A DNA stretch of 5,663 nt from positions 1 through 5,663 of the forward strand of contig JAFPYQ010000021.1 in NCBI GenBank assembly GCA_017394475.1. Reading direction: 5' to 3'. This DNA comes from Oscillospiraceae bacterium (GTDB lineage: Bacteria > Bacillota > Clostridia > Oscillospirales > Ruminococcaceae). Both the position numbers and the translations under genes were made by a program. Shown here in pieces: positions 4,611 through 5,663 of this stretch. Under the pieces are notes generated by a model that saw only the letters and a list, made by a program, of their open reading frames with translations, ran no database searches and was not told the DNA's origin. The first letter of the stretch is position 1. Every line of letters begins with the position of its first letter.

Positions 4611-5543
4611 ATGACAACAGCATTAAAAAGAGGCGTGATCTCCGCGCTCATCACACTGGGACTTGCGGCATTCACAGGCTGCGCCTCCACACAGGCAGCT
4701 GTTACAGACACCACAGCAGAGACAGAGAACAACACCACGACAGCAGAACAGACCACAGCAGAGGAAAAGACAAACGATGACACAGCCGCTCCCGACACAG
4801 AAACACAGAGCAAGGGTACCATAAAGATAGCAGCATCCGTTACACCCCACTCCGAAATACTCGCAGAGGCAGGAAAGCTCCTTGAAGCAAAGGGATGGAA
4901 GCTTGAGGTCATCGAATTTGAGGATTATGTCCAGCCCAATCTGGTAGTAGAGAGCGGCGAGCTGGATGCCAACTATTTCCAGCATATCCCCTATCTCAAC
5001 AGCTTCAATGAGGAACAGGGCACACACCTTGTGAATGCAGGCGGCATCCATTATGAGCCCTTCGGCATCTACCCGGGCACAAAGAAGTCTCTTGATGAGC
5101 TGTCCGACGGTGATGTCATCGCAGTTCCCAATGACACTACCAATGAGGCAAGAGCTCTTCTTCTTCTCCAGGATAACGGCATAATCAAGCTCAAGGACGG
5201 CGCAGGCCTTACCGCAACAGTGCTCGACATCGCAGAGAACCCCAAGAACATACAGATACAGGAACTTGAAGCAGCTCAGGTATCAAGAGTAAAGGATGAG
5301 GTAGCATTCGTGGTCCTCAACGGCAACTATGCACTTGAAGCAGGCTTCTCCGTGGCACATGACAGCGTGGCATACGAGCGCCCCGATTCAGAAGCCGCAA
5401 AGACCTATGTGAACATCATCGCAGTAAAAGAAGGCAATGAGAACAATGAAGGCATCAAGGCTCTTGTAGAAGTCCTCACCTCCGATGACATAAAGAATTT
5501 CATCAACGATAAGTACGACGGTGCTGTAGTGCCGTTTGAATAA
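4611..5543 (+). CDS. metQ: Methionine ABC transporter substrate-binding lipoprotein (MetQ/NlpA family)
   Basis: Captures methionine (L- or D-) outside the cell and delivers it to the MetNP importer; 310 aa. Residues 1-23 are a lipoprotein signal peptide (LKR, then a hydrophobic run) ending in AFTGC, with Cys24 as the lipidated residue; Phe at -3 is slightly unusual. Residues 25-68 are a low-complexity Thr/Glu/Ala/Asn/Asp linker. The NlpA domain begins near residue 69 and carries family hallmarks: ASVTPHSEIL, FEDYVQPNLVVESGELDANYF with QHIPYL, FGIYPGTKKSLDELSDGDVI, AVPNDTTNEARALLLLQDNG and a late LNGNYALEAG. An AAAGGAAG ribosome site (4597-4604) lies 6 nt before the ATG. The gene has its own promoter, a putative LysR-type site and a downstream terminator, and is followed by an ABC ATPase start, as expected for a met locus. 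Other NlpA relatives with different amino-acid ligands are possible, so the substrate is inferred from family. Confidence 0.9.
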   Translation: MTTALKRGVISALITLGLAAFTGCASTQAAVTDTTAETENNTTTAEQTTAEEKTNDDTAAPDTETQSKGTIKIAASVTPHSEILAEAGKLLEAKGWKLEVIEFEDYVQPNLVVESGELDANYFQHIPYLNSFNEEQGTHLVNAGGIHYEPFGIYPGTKKSLDELSDGDVIAVPNDTTNEARALLLLQDNGIIKLKDGAGLTATVLDIAENPKNIQIQELEAAQVSRVKDEVAFVVLNGNYALEAGFSVAHDSVAYERPDSEAAKTYVNIIAVKEGNENNEGIKALVEVLTSDDIKNFINDKYDGAVVPFE

Positions 5544-5562
5544 ACCCTCCCTGAAATACCGG

Positions 5563-5597
5563 ACAAGCGGCAGAGTCTATCCGCCGCTTGTTTGTGT
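5563..5597 (+). terminator. Intrinsic terminator after metQ
   Basis: ACAAGCGGC (5563-5571) and GCCGCTTGT (5583-5591) form a perfect 9-bp stem with an 11-nt loop, followed by TTTGTGT. It starts 20 nt after the metQ stop. The T-tract is interrupted by G, so read-through into the next gene is likely. Confidence 0.75.
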
Positions 5598-5627
5598 AGG
5601 TCAGAACATGGAAGATGCAGGTGTTAT

Positions 5628-5663
5628 ATGGCATTTCTTGAGATAAGGAACCTATGCAAGGAG
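5628..5663 (+). CDS. metN: Start of an ABC transporter ATPase, probably MetN (partial, 12 codons)
   Basis: Only the first 12 residues are inside the window: MAFLEIRNLCKE. The EIRNLCKEF-like pattern is the usual first strand of ABC ATPase domains, and the position just after metQ points to MetN, the ATPase of the methionine importer. No other in-frame start lies close upstream, and other frames with an ATG nearby stop quickly. A weak ribosome site (GCAGGTG, 5617-5623 region) precedes it. The call depends on 12 residues plus context. Confidence 0.6.
   Translation, partial: MAFLEIRNLCKE

Noticed and set aside
4544..5051. Minus-strand open frames of 122 and 142 aa opposite metQ
   Set aside because: Both are low-complexity (Ser/Val/Cys-rich) reflections of the Thr/Ala linker codons, and metQ in the other strand has clear family motifs and expression signals.
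1..5663. CRISPR arrays, insertion sequences, tRNA/rRNA genes
   Set aside because: No regularly spaced repeats, transposase motifs, terminal inverted repeats or RNA gene signatures were found on either strand.

Overview
The window looks like chromosomal DNA of a low-to-mid GC Gram-positive bacterium, most likely a gut clostridium of the Ruminococcus/Lachnospiraceae kind. The evidence is strong AAGGAG-type Shine-Dalgarno sites, sigma-A style TTGACA/TAnnAT promoters, a Thr/Glu-rich lipoprotein linker and a membrane-anchored efflux adaptor with no outer-membrane partner in view. The genus is an inference from style, not proven. There is no sign of mobile elements, CRISPR, tRNA or rRNA.

Left part (1-2905, minus strand): an export operon reading leftwards. 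It starts with a very large membrane fusion protein (725 aa from the preferred start) and is followed 27 bp later by the N-terminal part of a MacB/LolD-type ABC ATPase that runs off the left edge. A permease is expected further left. The adaptor has an unusually long, nearly symmetric coiled-coil hairpin (about 190 residues per arm). Its roughly 375-bp upstream region is AT-rich and full of dyads and a tandem repeat, with two candidate promoters.

Middle part (2906-4446, minus strand): a two-gene operon, a TetR-family repressor followed by an alpha/beta hydrolase that overlaps it by 11 bp. A TTGACA-17-TATCAT promoter precedes the repressor. Two near-identical 16-bp palindromes (RTGACCAC-NN-GGTCAY) lie at its start point and in the leader, so the pair is very probably autorepressed. 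A hairpin just after the hydrolase stop is a likely terminator and separates this operon from the efflux operon.

Right part (4447-5663, plus strand): a divergent methionine-uptake locus. A MetQ/NlpA-type substrate-binding lipoprotein has its own extended -10 promoter. A 17-bp palindrome (TATAGAT-TAT-ATCTATA) centred about 66 bp upstream of the predicted start point has the layout of a LysR-family (MetR/MtaR-like) activator site. After metQ comes a strong stem-loop terminator. The window then ends 12 codons into what looks like the ABC ATPase partner (MetN).

The most interesting items are the giant adaptor hairpin, the LysR-type box ahead of metQ, the twin TetR operators and the metQ-metN terminator. 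Nothing here proves a wholly new system.
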